Shown: positions 11,734-19,552 of the stretch, piece by piece
Numbering within the stretch: position 1 is the stretch's first letter
Layout of the letters: every line of letters begins with the position of its first letter
DNA from: Microbacterium sp. MYb45
GTDB lineage: Bacteria > Actinomycetota > Actinomycetes > Actinomycetales > Microbacteriaceae
DNA: 64,000 nucleotides
Direction of reading: 5' to 3'
NCBI RefSeq assembly: GCF_002979655.1
Contig: NZ_PCPG01000011.1
Coordinates: 45,779-109,778 of the forward strand
Translations under genes and position numbers: made by a program
The notes under the pieces: generated by a model
Told to the model about the DNA's origin: nothing
What the model saw: the letters and a program-made list of their open reading frames with translations, nothing else
Database searches by the model: none

Positions 11734-12561
11734 ATGAACACCACCGACAAGACCCCCATCGTCCTCATCCACGGGCTGTGGATGACCCCGACCAGCTGGA
11801 ACACCTGGGCCGAGCGCTTCCGCGCGAAGGGCCACGAGGTCATCGTCCCGGGATGGCCCGGCATCGACGACCGCTCGGTCGAGGACATCCGCCGCGACCC
11901 GTCCGCCCTGAAGGGCATCGGACTGAAACAGATCGTCGACCACTACGAGCGCATCATCCGCTCGCTGCCCGTGAAGCCGATCGTCATGGGCCACTCCTTC
12001 GGCGGCGTCATCACGCAGATGCTGGCCGACCGCGGCGTCGGCGCCGCGTACGTGGGCGTCGCCCCCGGACAGACCGCGGGCATCACCACCCTGCCGCTGT
12101 CGACGCTGTGGACCGGCACCCCGATCCTCGCGAACCCCTTCGGCCGCAACGGCGCCAAACCGCTGTCGAAGCGCCACTTCCACTTCACGTTCGGCAACGA
12201 CCTGAGCCGCGCCGAATCCGACCGCCTCTGGGAGGAATCGGCCGTGAACTCCTACAACCGGGTCTTCTTCGAGGGCGTCGCATCCGCGTTCAACGAGAAG
12301 GGCGGCGTCACGCACGTCGACTACGCGCGCACCGACCGGGCCCCGCTGTATGTGATCACGGGTGAGATCGACCACGTCGTGCCGCCGGCGATCGGTCGTG
12401 CGATCGTGCAGAAGTACCGCTCCACCGGCAGCCCCGCCGTCGTCGAGTACAAGGAGTACCCCGGGCGCACCCACCGCCTGGTCAGCCAGGACGGCTGGGA
12501 AGAGATCGCCGATGAGGCCCTCACCTGGGCCGTCGCGCACACCACCGCACCCGTCGCGTGA
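11734..12561 (+). CDS. Alpha/beta hydrolase
   Basis: 275-residue cytoplasmic alpha/beta hydrolase. The oxyanion region is VLIHGLWMTP, the nucleophile S88 in GHSFGG, the acid probably Asp in GEIDHVVPP and the base His in GRTHRLV. The ribosome site AGAGAAGAAG precedes ATG 11734. Divergent from the TetR gene with a shared operator, so its expression is probably induced by the regulator's ligand, perhaps a xenobiotic ester or haloalkane-like compound. Substrate cannot be told from the sequence. Confidence 0.88.
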   Translation: MNTTDKTPIVLIHGLWMTPTSWNTWAERFRAKGHEVIVPGWPGIDDRSVEDIRRDPSALKGIGLKQIVDHYERIIRSLPVKPIVMGHSFGGVITQMLADRGVGAAYVGVAPGQTAGITTLPLSTLWTGTPILANPFGRNGAKPLSKRHFHFTFGNDLSRAESDRLWEESAVNSYNRVFFEGVASAFNEKGGVTHVDYARTDRAPLYVITGEIDHVVPPAIGRAIVQKYRSTGSPAVVEYKEYPGRTHRLVSQDGWEEIADEALTWAVAHTTAPVA

Positions 12562-12598
12562 CGCCGGCTTGTTCGGTGCCCGCCGACACCCCCGCGTG

Positions 12599-12667
12599 GG
12601 GCGGAGATCTCGCCGATGGGCGGAGGATAACGGCGCATTCTTCCGCCCAACGCGGAGTTCTCCGCCC
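12599..12667. repeat. Palindromic array A: four phased copies of a GGGCGGARRW motif
   Basis: Two forward copies begin at 12599 (GGGCGGAGAT) and 12618 (GGGCGGAGGA); two reverse copies begin at 12639 (TCTTCCGCCC) and 12658 (TTCTCCGCCC). Same-orientation copies are exactly 19 bp apart. The two halves are imperfect inverted repeats over about 28 bp and could fold into one long stem. It lies between two convergent genes and shares its core with array B on the other side of the DUF559 gene. Confidence 0.8.
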
Positions 12668-12690
12668 GGCGGCGTGCGCGAGAGTCCACC

Positions 12691-13515
12691 TCAACGCGCG
12701 AGATGGAGGCGCTGAGCGATCGCGGTCAGGATTGCACCCTGCACAGAAGCCCAGTGGTTCATGAGCTGGTCGTAGCCGATCCGGATCACGTGGTAACCGC
12801 GGATCATGAGTTCGGCATCGTGAGCGATGTCGCTCGTGCGCTGCACCCCCACATGATGGCCGCCGTCGATCTGCACGACGAGTCGTTCTCCGATCAGGAA
12901 GTCGACGCGATGCCCGACGATCCACACCTGCGGCGTGATCGGCAGGTCCAGCCAGGCCATTCGCGTCCGAAAGATGGTCTCGGTCCCCGCATCCGCGAAC
13001 GGCCGAGCATCAGTGAGCAGTCGTCTCGCCGCCGGCGGGAGGGCCATCCGCTCGAGGGATTCGGCGTCGAACATCCGCGCCCGCATCGCGGACTCCCAGG
13101 TCGCGAGCGCATCTTCATGCGACTGACAGCGGGCCACGAGAATGAGAGCATTCTCGATCGAGTCTTCGAGCAGTTCCGGATCTCGGGGGATGGCCGGTCT
13201 ACTCCAGTGCACGACGCCCCTGACGGCATTCGCATGACCGGAGTTCACCGGAGCCGCCACGTGCGGCTCGGATGCCGACGACACCCACAGCCCCTTCCGC
13301 TCGGCAAGGGTGATGCAACTGAGAACGACGCCGCGCCTTGCTGCCGCGATGAGCATCGCATCAGCACCCGGAAGAGCCACCCAGCCACGGCACACCGAGC
13401 TCACGAGGCCCGCCCGGACCGCCTGTCGGAGCATATGCTCCGTCACCCCGCAACGGCGCAGCGCGGCAACACGGGCGATCCCCTTCCGCGCCCTGAGCAC
13501 GCCGACGACATCCAT
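12691..13515 (-). CDS. DUF559 (Vsr-like fold) protein with N-terminal AbiEi-like winged helix
   Basis: 274 residues. The N-terminus (about 1-65: GIARVAALRRCGVTEHMLRQ) resembles the winged-helix of AbiEi-type antitoxins. The C-terminus (about 185-274) looks like the DUF559 restriction-endonuclease-like fold, with TETIFRTRMAW, HRVDFLIGERLVVQIDG and GYHVIRI. No cognate toxin gene adjoins. ATG 13515 is preceded by CATCAT exactly 6 bases upstream and no ribosome site, suggesting a leaderless mRNA. Arrays A and B, with one core motif, flank it 24 and 98 bp away. Function unknown; a DNA-acting role is inferred from the fold. Confidence 0.75.
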   Translation of the reverse strand: MDVVGVLRARKGIARVAALRRCGVTEHMLRQAVRAGLVSSVCRGWVALPGADAMLIAAARRGVVLSCITLAERKGLWVSSASEPHVAAPVNSGHANAVRGVVHWSRPAIPRDPELLEDSIENALILVARCQSHEDALATWESAMRARMFDAESLERMALPPAARRLLTDARPFADAGTETIFRTRMAWLDLPITPQVWIVGHRVDFLIGERLVVQIDGGHHVGVQRTSDIAHDAELMIRGYHVIRIGYDQLMNHWASVQGAILTAIAQRLHLAR

Positions 13516-13612
13516 CCGTCGATGATGCCGCGCAACCCGGCATCCACTCTTCGCCATTCCCGCGCTTTGTGTACGCAGCCGGGCGCATGAGCGCGGTGCA
13601 GTGTTAGTCGTC

Positions 13613-13681
13613 AGGCGAAGAACTCGGTCATGGGCGGAGGAATCTGCGACGAGCTCCCGCCCATGACCGAGAAGTCCGCCC
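13613..13681. repeat. Palindromic array B: phased GGGCGGAGGA-type motif
   Basis: Forward copies begin at 13613 (AGGCGAAGAA, degenerate) and 13632 (GGGCGGAGGA); reverse copies at 13654 (CTCCCGCCC) and 13672 (AAGTCCGCCC). Offsets are 19, 22 and 18 bp. The region between copies, CTCGGTCAT, is also repeated inverted. ATGGGCGGAGGA is identical in arrays A and B. It lies 3' of the S14 gene and 5' of the DUF559 gene. Confidence 0.78.
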
Positions 13682-13727
13682 CACGCGAGGGCATCACCAC
13701 GCAGGACAGGACGCCCGGGCACGCAGA

Positions 13728-13757
13728 AGGGGCGAGGATCCGAAGATCCTCGCCCCT
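13728..13757 (-). terminator. Strong terminator after the L28-L33-S14 operon
   Basis: AGGGGCGAGGATC (13728-13740) and GATCCTCGCCCCT (13745-13757) form a perfect 13-bp stem. The minus-strand loop is TTCG, a very stable tetraloop, followed by TTCTGC. It begins 15 bp past the S14 stop codon. Confidence 0.88.
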
Positions 13758-13772
13758 CCTGTCAGCTGAGAC

Positions 13773-14078
13773 TTACCAGCTCGACTTGGTGACACCGGGC
13801 AGCTCGCCACGGTGTGCCATGTCACGGAAGCGGACACGCGAGATGCCGAACTTCGTGAGGACACCGCGGGGGCGGCCGTCGATGACGTCGCGCGAACGCA
13901 CGCGAGCCGGCGACGCGTTGCGCGGCAGCTTCTGCAGGCCGACGCGTGCGGCCTCGCGGGCCTCGTCGGTGGCGTTCGGGTCGACCAGGGTCTTCTTCAG
14001 CTCGGCGCGACGCTCGGCGTAACGCTCGACGATGACCTTGCGCTGCTCGTTGCGAGCGATCTTGCTCTTCTTAGCCAT
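13773..14078 (-). CDS. rpsN: 30S ribosomal protein S14, zinc-free (C-minus) form
   Basis: 101-residue S14, the long form without the CxxC zinc ribbon of the 61-residue type Z protein. [13 protein letters not shown] and [14 protein letters not shown] are typical. It is last in rpmB-rpmG-rpsN, ending at a strong terminator. In many Actinobacteria such cysteine-free paralogues replace zinc-binding ones under zinc starvation and are Zur-controlled. Whether a zinc-type S14 exists elsewhere in this genome cannot be seen here. Confidence 0.96.
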   Translation of the reverse strand: MAKKSKIARNEQRKVIVERYAERRAELKKTLVDPNATDEAREAARVGLQKLPRNASPARVRSRDVIDGRPRGVLTKFGISRVRFRDMAHRGELPGVTKSSW

Positions 14079-14081
14079 TGA

Positions 14082-14252
14082 TCAACGCTCCTCTCGGAAT
14101 TCGACGTGCTGACGGATGACCGGGTCGTACTTCTTGAGCACGAGGCGGTCGGGGGTGTTGCGTCGGTTCTTCTTCGTCACGTACGTGTAACCCGTACCTG
14201 CCGTCGAACGCAGCTTGATGATCGGACGAACGTCCTGAGCCTTCTTGGCCAT
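14082..14252 (-). CDS. rpmG: 50S ribosomal protein L33, zinc-free (C-minus) form
   Basis: 56-residue L33: it begins [19 protein letters not shown], continues [16 protein letters not shown] and ends EFREER. No cysteine is present, so this is the zinc-independent form. Its ATG shares one base with the L28 stop codon (TAATG), and S14 starts 3 bp after its stop codon, so all three are cotranscribed. Confidence 0.96.
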   Translation of the reverse strand: MAKKAQDVRPIIKLRSTAGTGYTYVTKKNRRNTPDRLVLKKYDPVIRQHVEFREER

Positions 14253-14488
14253 TAGAGCTTCACACCCTTCGCCTGGAGGTCCTTGACCACGTTCTCGATG
14301 CCGCGGACGTCGATCACCTTGATGCCCTTGGCGGACACGTTGAGCGTGATCTTACGACCGAGCGACGGAACGAAATACGTCTTCTTCTGCACGTTCGGGT
14401 CGAAGCGGCGCTTCGTCCGGCGGTGCGAGTGCGAGACATTGTGTCCGAAGCCGGGAACAGCTCCGGTCACCTGGCACACTGCTGCCAT
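14252..14488 (-). CDS. rpmB: 50S ribosomal protein L28, zinc-free (C-minus) form
   Basis: 78-residue L28: it begins [20 protein letters not shown] and continues with [12 protein letters not shown] and [16 protein letters not shown]. It has a single cysteine and no CxxC pair. ATG 14488 follows AGAAGGAGTCACATC, a strong ribosome site. First gene of the rpmB-rpmG-rpsN operon. An imperfect inverted repeat, GTGAGACCGG/ACGGCCTCAC at 14509-14528, lies just upstream; it is not a convincing Zur box. Confidence 0.96.
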   Translation of the reverse strand: MAAVCQVTGAVPGFGHNVSHSHRRTKRRFDPNVQKKTYFVPSLGRKITLNVSAKGIKVIDVRGIENVVKDLQAKGVKL

Positions 14489-14597
14489 GATGTGACTCCT
14501 TCTATACCGTGAGACCGGACGGCCTCACCCAAGATCCCTTGTCTGCACGCAACCTCGACCCGCCGATCTCTCGGCCGCAGAAGGGGAAGCACGCGAA

Positions 14598-14619
14598 CTG
14601 CGCACAGGAGTGTGCGCAG
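14598..14619 (-). terminator. Hairpin terminator after the 3-methyladenine glycosylase gene
   Basis: CTGCGCACA and TGTGCGCAG form a perfect 9-bp stem with a 4-base loop 9 bp past the stop codon on the minus strand. No long U-tract. It would end the long zinc/repair transcript before the L28 promoter. Confidence 0.65.
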
Positions 14620-14627
14620 ACAAAGAG

Positions 14628-15359
14628 TCAGTTTAGCACGGGCGGAGTGCCGTCGAGCGCCGCGGCCTCGGCCGCGCCCCGCCCCCAGCGGAAGGGCGAC
14701 ACGGTGGGGTCGCCATCGATCCAGAAGCGCCAGGGGAACGCGTGCGTGCCGGCGACTCCGGCGACGCCGACCCGCGGGCCGCGCACCACGTCGTCCCGCG
14801 GCACGCCCAGCCACAGCTCGGCGCGTGCCCCGTGCTGTTTCTCCCCCGTGACGGCGTCGATCCCGTCGTGCAGCGGATGCCGCAACCCGACGGCCTGACC
14901 GAGACGCCCCGGCCCGCGGGCGAGGTCGCGAAGGGCGATCCGCCCGAGAGGCAGTGCCACACCGCGCCGACGAGCGGCGGCATCCGCTCCGGCCACGATC
15001 TCGCCCGCGCGCAGCAGCACGCCGTCGCCCTGTCCCTCGGGCCCGCACACGACGTTGACGCAGGAGTGGATGCCGTGACTCAGGTACACGTACAGGTGCC
15101 CCGGCTCGCCCCACATCGTGGCGTTGCGGGCGGTCGGCCCCATCCGCGCATGTGATCCGGGATCCGCGATTTCGCCGGTGCCCCGACCGTGGTACGCCTC
15201 GACCTCGGTGATACGCAGCCGCACCTCGACCGGGTCTGTGGCTTCGGGCCCGACGACGAACGTGCGCAGTTCCGCGCCGAGCAGTCGCGGCGCGACGTCG
15301 ACGGCAGAGCCGCCCAGATCGGCGCGAACGGCACGGCGCAGGGCATCGCGCGTCGACAT
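14628..15359 (-). CDS. DNA-3-methyladenine glycosylase (AAG/MPG type)
   Basis: Base-excision-repair enzyme that removes alkylated purines. 243 residues, with the AAG-family active-site Glu in TEVEAYHG and further motifs HARMGPTARNATMW, VYLSHGIHSCVNVV and LLRAGE, plus the C-terminal FPWRFW. ATG 15359 is one base from the stop of the beta-propeller gene, so it is probably the last gene of the minus-strand zinc transcript, though an internal promoter cannot be excluded. Confidence 0.93.
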   Translation of the reverse strand: MSTRDALRRAVRADLGGSAVDVAPRLLGAELRTFVVGPEATDPVEVRLRITEVEAYHGRGTGEIADPGSHARMGPTARNATMWGEPGHLYVYLSHGIHSCVNVVCGPEGQGDGVLLRAGEIVAGADAAARRRGVALPLGRIALRDLARGPGRLGQAVGLRHPLHDGIDAVTGEKQHGARAELWLGVPRDDVVRGPRVGVAGVAGTHAFPWRFWIDGDPTVSPFRWGRGAAEAAALDGTPPVLN

Positions 15360-15360
15360 G

Positions 15361-17244
15361 TCAGAACCGCGGTGCCGTCTGGCACCAGGAGACGTCGAAA
15401 CCGGTGAGGGCCACCATCTCCTTGCCCGACTCCATGTCGATCAGGTGCGTCTCGACGTTCTCGGGCAGCGGGAGCCGCATCCCGTCGTACGGGTTGTTCG
15501 CCAGGTCGGGGGCGATGGCCACCGCCGCGTACTGGCCGCTCGGAGATGCGCACGCCTGCAGGATCGAATCCGCCGAGCTCACCTCGACCAGAGGGGTGGC
15601 CTTCCCGTCATCGTCGACACGGATCACGGCCTGTCCGATCGGCAGCCCCGCCTCGTCGCGCGAGACCACATGCCGGAGCGTGCCACCGGGGAACGGGGTG
15701 ATCGAGGTGGCCGTGCCGTAGTCGGGATCGGATGCCGCGAGCGGCTCCTCGGATCCGTCGGCGAGGTCGAGCTCGACCGCTGTGCCGTCGATCCGCTCGA
15801 CGATCGCCGTGTACGTGCCACGGGAGATGCCCTGGATGGTCGCCGCGAGTCCGAGGGACTGCACCCCCGCGTCGGTCGAGCGGTCGACGAGGGAGAGCGC
15901 ACCGTCGAAGTCGATGAACAGCACGGCGGCGCTGTCGGGCACGAACTGCCAGACGAAAACGCTCGCCTCCTTGCCCGCGACCTCGATGATCTGAGGGTCG
16001 TCCTTGCCGTTCAGCGACTGGGTGACCAGCACGCTCGCCCGACCTTCGTCGTCGCTCAGCTTGCGGTCGGAGTAGCTGTAGCCGACGAGGCCGCCGCGCT
16101 CGGAGACCTGGATCGCGCCCACGTCGCCCTCACCGGGAAGCTTCAGCTCACGCTGGTTCTTCCCATCACGATCCATCACGAGCAGCCGGGACCCTTCGCC
16201 CTCCTCGACCGCGACGACGAGCTGGTTCGAGGTCGCCCGGAAGTCGTTGATCTTGTCGTGCTCGTAGACTGCGACGCCGTCGCCCTTGAGGTCGGTGAGG
16301 AAGATCTTGTCCTTGCCGTCGACATCGCGGCGCAGGATGAAGATGTGGGATGCCGGGGTCTCGAAGCTCGTCGTCAACGTGGTCGCAGGACCCCCGCCGG
16401 CACCGGTGACATCGGCGACACGCACCGTGTACTTCGTGGAGTCGTCGAGCGGAACGGTGAAGCGCACACCGACGCCCCGGCCGGAGGCATCGACGGTGAA
16501 CGGCACGGCCGGCTCGACGGTGACCTGCTCGGGATCGATGTCCGAGAGCGCCTGGTTCGCCGTGAGGATGACCCGGCTCCCGGACGATTCGATCGCCTGC
16601 GCGGTGTCGACCTGCACCTCGCTGATCCGTGGCCCCTGCAGGAGGCTCACGATCCCGAACGCGGTGCCGACGAGCACCAGGATGCCGAGGACCGCGCCGA
16701 TCGTGAGGAGGAAGCGGCGCGACGTCGCGGGGGTGCGGGCAGGTTCGCGTGCGGACGGCTCGCGAGAATCGGCCGGATCGAACGCCGCATCGCGCGGCTC
16801 AGCCTCAGCCTCGGCTTCGGCCTCGGTGTCGGCGGCGGCATCGGGAGCGTCAGGGTCCGCGACGAAAGGGGCCGCACCCACGACGACGGGCTCCGTGGGG
16901 AGAGGGACGGAGGGAAGCGCCGTCGCCTCGGCGTCTTCCCGCGCAGCGGCCTCGAAGGCGGCCATCTTGCGGGCGGCGGCTTCCTGCTCCGCGACCTCGC
17001 GATCGCCCGCCTCACGGACGGCGGCTTCGCGGGCAGCAGCTTCCCGGGCGGCGGCCTCACGAGCAGCAGTCCCGCCCGCATCGGCACGCGGCTCCTCGGC
17101 GCTCGGCTCGGGCTCATGGTGCGTCGCGAGCGCGCGCTCGATCCGTTCCGCCTCGGCCGCCTCGGCTGCCTCTCTGGCCGCGCGCATCTCCGCACGAGTC
17201 TGCGGAACGGCGGGCACCTCGGGGCGATCGTCGTCAGTACTCAT
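15361..17244 (-). CDS. Membrane-anchored beta-propeller-like protein with Ala/Glu-rich cytoplasmic region
   Basis: 627 residues, not recognised as a named family. Residues 1 to about 165 are an Ala/Glu/Arg-rich region with EAAAREAAAREAA-type repeats, probably a coiled coil. One membrane helix follows (FLLTIGAVLGILVLVGTAFG, about 195-220). Then come an Ig-like segment (ISEVQVDTAQAIESSGSR) and about 350 residues of short beta-repeats resembling a TolB-type propeller (IFILRRDVDGKDKIFLTD, LVVAVEEGEGSRLLVMDRDG). Topology: N-terminus in, propeller out. ATG 17244 overlaps the upstream gene by 11 bp. Why it belongs to a zinc operon is unclear. Confidence 0.75.
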   Translation of the reverse strand: MSTDDDRPEVPAVPQTRAEMRAAREAAEAAEAERIERALATHHEPEPSAEEPRADAGGTAAREAAAREAAAREAAVREAGDREVAEQEAAARKMAAFEAAAREDAEATALPSVPLPTEPVVVGAAPFVADPDAPDAAADTEAEAEAEAEPRDAAFDPADSREPSAREPARTPATSRRFLLTIGAVLGILVLVGTAFGIVSLLQGPRISEVQVDTAQAIESSGSRVILTANQALSDIDPEQVTVEPAVPFTVDASGRGVGVRFTVPLDDSTKYTVRVADVTGAGGGPATTLTTSFETPASHIFILRRDVDGKDKIFLTDLKGDGVAVYEHDKINDFRATSNQLVVAVEEGEGSRLLVMDRDGKNQRELKLPGEGDVGAIQVSERGGLVGYSYSDRKLSDDEGRASVLVTQSLNGKDDPQIIEVAGKEASVFVWQFVPDSAAVLFIDFDGALSLVDRSTDAGVQSLGLAATIQGISRGTYTAIVERIDGTAVELDLADGSEEPLAASDPDYGTATSITPFPGGTLRHVVSRDEAGLPIGQAVIRVDDDGKATPLVEVSSADSILQACASPSGQYAAVAIAPDLANNPYDGMRLPLPENVETHLIDMESGKEMVALTGFDVSWCQTAPRF

Positions 17245-18046
17245 ACGGATCCCCCGGCTCGTCGATCGCGACGACATCGGTCGGCTCGATACGGAGCTTT
17301 CCGTCGGCATCCGCGCGCACGGTCCCGGTGATCTCGACCCACTGTCCGGTCGCGTAGTCATCCGGATCGACGTCGACCGGGAGTGCCGCGGTCTGCGCGT
17401 CGATCACGCAGTGCGTGATGACCAGTCGGGTGAGGTTCACGCCGTCATCGCCCGAGGAATCGGGTGTCACGAAGCCCGTGAGGGTCACCGGTGCGCCGTC
17501 ATAGGCGGCGGTGTTCGTGGCCGCGGCGAAGACGCTCGCCCAGTCCCCCACGCCGAACGTGGAGGTGTCGGCGACGCCGAGCGCCACGGTGTCCGACCCC
17601 GCGAACAGCGCGCTCTGCTCGCCCGCGCGCGACATCGCCAGCTCGACCGACAGCGAGGCAGGCGGCAGCACGAGTGCGGCCGCGACGACGCCCGTGGCGA
17701 TCACTCCGCCCGCGACGGCACCGACACCCGCAAGAGAACGTCGAGGCGACGCGGGGTGCGAGCCGTGATCGGCATCATCCGAGCCCTCCGCGACCACCGG
17801 AGCGGGCCCGTGATCGTGCCCGTGATCGCCCTCCTCGCCGAGCGGGAGCGTGCACGACCAGATCGCGCCGGCCAGTGTCACGACCGCGGCGGTGCACGCG
17901 AACCACACCGACTCGGGGCTGATGTAGAGGTTGAGACGCCCGGTGAGGCCGAGGCCGAGCGTGACGACCGAGATCACGGCGGCGAGCCCCACACCCAGCC
18001 AGCGGGTGCCGAGCGCGCGGGCGCGGATGGCGGTCTGCTCAGACAA
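17234..18046 (-). CDS. TIGR03943/YcgQ-like protein, partner of a YcgR-like permease
   Basis: 270 residues: two N-terminal membrane helices, a His/Asp-rich loop (GDHGHDHG, about residues 73-80), a third helix (VGAVAGGVIATGVVAAALVL) and an extracellular domain with VTLTGFVTPD and TRLVITHCVIDAQ, typical of the TIGR03943 family. In B. subtilis the ycgR-ycgQ pair is Zur-controlled; the same pair here lies directly behind zur. It overlaps the permease gene by 8 bp. Possibly an accessory for zinc uptake at low zinc; the biochemical role is not established. Confidence 0.83.
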   Translation of the reverse strand: MSEQTAIRARALGTRWLGVGLAAVISVVTLGLGLTGRLNLYISPESVWFACTAAVVTLAGAIWSCTLPLGEEGDHGHDHGPAPVVAEGSDDADHGSHPASPRRSLAGVGAVAGGVIATGVVAAALVLPPASLSVELAMSRAGEQSALFAGSDTVALGVADTSTFGVGDWASVFAAATNTAAYDGAPVTLTGFVTPDSSGDDGVNLTRLVITHCVIDAQTAALPVDVDPDDYATGQWVEITGTVRADADGKLRIEPTDVVAIDEPGDPYEY

Positions 18047-19079
18047 GGACGTTCACCCCGATCCCGATGGCGAAGGCCGAGGCGAGCACGATGCCCACGA
18101 TGCCCACGAGGGTGCGCGTCGTGAACGTGGTGCGCATGAGCGCGAGCATCTTGACGTCGACGAGCGGACCGACCAGCAGGAAGGCGACGATCGCACCGGA
18201 CGAGAACGTCGAGGCGAACGACAGCGCGAAGAAGGCGTCGACGTTCGAGCAGATGGCGACGGTCATCGCGAGGATCATCATCGCGACGATCGACAGCACC
18301 GGGTTCGACCCGATGGCCAGCAGCCATTCCCGCGGGATGAGCACCTGCACGGCTCCGGCGAGCGCCGAGCCGATCACCAGCGCGGGCATCACGGCGCGCA
18401 GCTCGACGAGGAACTGCGTCAGGCTGCGGCGCACCGGCGTGCCCGGTTCGTGCGTCACGCGGTCGCAGGTGTCGACGAAGCGCTGCGTGAGCATGCCGTC
18501 GGGGTCGGGGTGGCGGCTGTAGATCCAGCCGATCAGGTTCGCGATCAGGTAGCCGCCGACGAGGCGGGCGACCAGGATGCCGCCGTCCCAGCCGAACGCC
18601 GCGTGCGTGGTGAGGATCACGATCGGGTTCACGATCGGCGCCGCGATGAGGAAGGTCATCGCCTCGGCCGGAGCGAGCCCGCGCATCATCAGCCCGCGCG
18701 CGAAGGGCACGTTGCCGCACTCGCAGACCGGGATCAGCATGCCGAGCAGCGACAGCACGGCACGACGGGCCCAGGCGCGCCGAGGCAGCCAGCGGTGGAT
18801 GACATCGGGCGGCAGCCACACCTGCACCACGATCGACAGCAGCACACCGAGGATCACGAACGGCAGCGCCTCGATCAGCACGCTCAGCGCGAGGGTGAGG
18901 CCGTCCTGCGCGCGGGTGGGGAGGGCTGCGGGGAAGAGCGTGGGCACGAAGGCGTCGATCAGGAACAGCGCCGCGATGATGACGACGCCGAGACCGACTC
19001 CGATCCAGGCCGAGCGCGCGGACGGCGCCGGGCGATGCGTGTGACCGTGACGGGTCGCCGTACCTGCCGAGGGGCTCAC
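18039..19079 (-). CDS. YcgR-like permease (DUF318/ArsP family)
   Basis: 346 residues with eight or more hydrophobic segments. The conserved PVCECGNVPFARGLMMRG motif and AAPIVNPIVI mark the DUF318 permease family. A His-containing N-terminus (RHGHTHR) may bind metal. GTG 19079 overlaps the zur stop (GTGA); earlier in-frame codons lie inside zur. Transport substrate is unproven; linkage to zur, znuABC and the YcgQ-like gene suggests zinc or a zinc complex. Confidence 0.85.
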   Translation of the reverse strand: MSPSAGTATRHGHTHRPAPSARSAWIGVGLGVVIIAALFLIDAFVPTLFPAALPTRAQDGLTLALSVLIEALPFVILGVLLSIVVQVWLPPDVIHRWLPRRAWARRAVLSLLGMLIPVCECGNVPFARGLMMRGLAPAEAMTFLIAAPIVNPIVILTTHAAFGWDGGILVARLVGGYLIANLIGWIYSRHPDPDGMLTQRFVDTCDRVTHEPGTPVRRSLTQFLVELRAVMPALVIGSALAGAVQVLIPREWLLAIGSNPVLSIVAMMILAMTVAICSNVDAFFALSFASTFSSGAIVAFLLVGPLVDVKMLALMRTTFTTRTLVGIVGIVLASAFAIGIGVNVLV

Positions 19080-19492
19080 GCGTTCGCAGCCCTTTCGGCG
19101 TCTCGCTTGTTCGTGCACGGTGTGCACAGCCCGAAGATGTCGACCACGTGTGCGGCATCCGTGAATCCGTGCAGCGCCGCGGTGCGGTGCGCCCACTGCT
19201 CGACGTCCTTGGCCTCGATCTCGACCGTCAGGCCGCAGGACCGGCAGATGAGGTGGTGGTGGTGACCCTGCGTCGTGCAGGCGCGGTACAGCGCCTCACC
19301 CTCGGGGCTCTGCAGCGAATCGGCGTCACCGGAAGCGGCGAGGCCGGCGAGCGCGCGGTACACGGTGGCGAGGCCGATGCCGGTGTTGTCGTCACGCAGC
19401 GAGGCGTGCAGATTCTGCGCACTCACGAAACCGCGCGCGTCCGCGAGTGCTTCGCGCACGCGTTCGCGCTGCCAGGTGTTCCGCTGAGCCAT
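19076..19492 (-). CDS. zur: Fur-family zinc uptake regulator Zur
   Basis: 138-residue Fur-family repressor: N-terminal winged helix (QRERVREALADARGFVSAQNLH; GLATVYRALAGL), then metal sites in QGHHHHLICRSCG and a C-terminal CTPC pair. Zinc specificity is inferred from its place between znuB and the YcgR/YcgQ-like genes. It begins 60 bp after znuB and overlaps the permease gene. It probably binds the palindrome at 22247-22261 in the znuA promoter, repressing the whole operon when zinc is sufficient. Confidence 0.92.
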   Translation of the reverse strand: MAQRNTWQRERVREALADARGFVSAQNLHASLRDDNTGIGLATVYRALAGLAASGDADSLQSPEGEALYRACTTQGHHHHLICRSCGLTVEIEAKDVEQWAHRTAALHGFTDAAHVVDIFGLCTPCTNKRDAERAANA

Positions 19493-19552
19493 GAGACGAG
19501 TCTAGGCCGCAGGGGTTGGCGAGGGCTGGGAGTGGACGCGCCCGCGCATGAC

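Noticed and set aside
14509..14528. Imperfect GTGAG inverted repeat as a Zur box
   Set aside because: It does not match the TGAnAA-N3-TTnTCA form seen before znuA, and its GC-rich core is unlike a Fur-family site.
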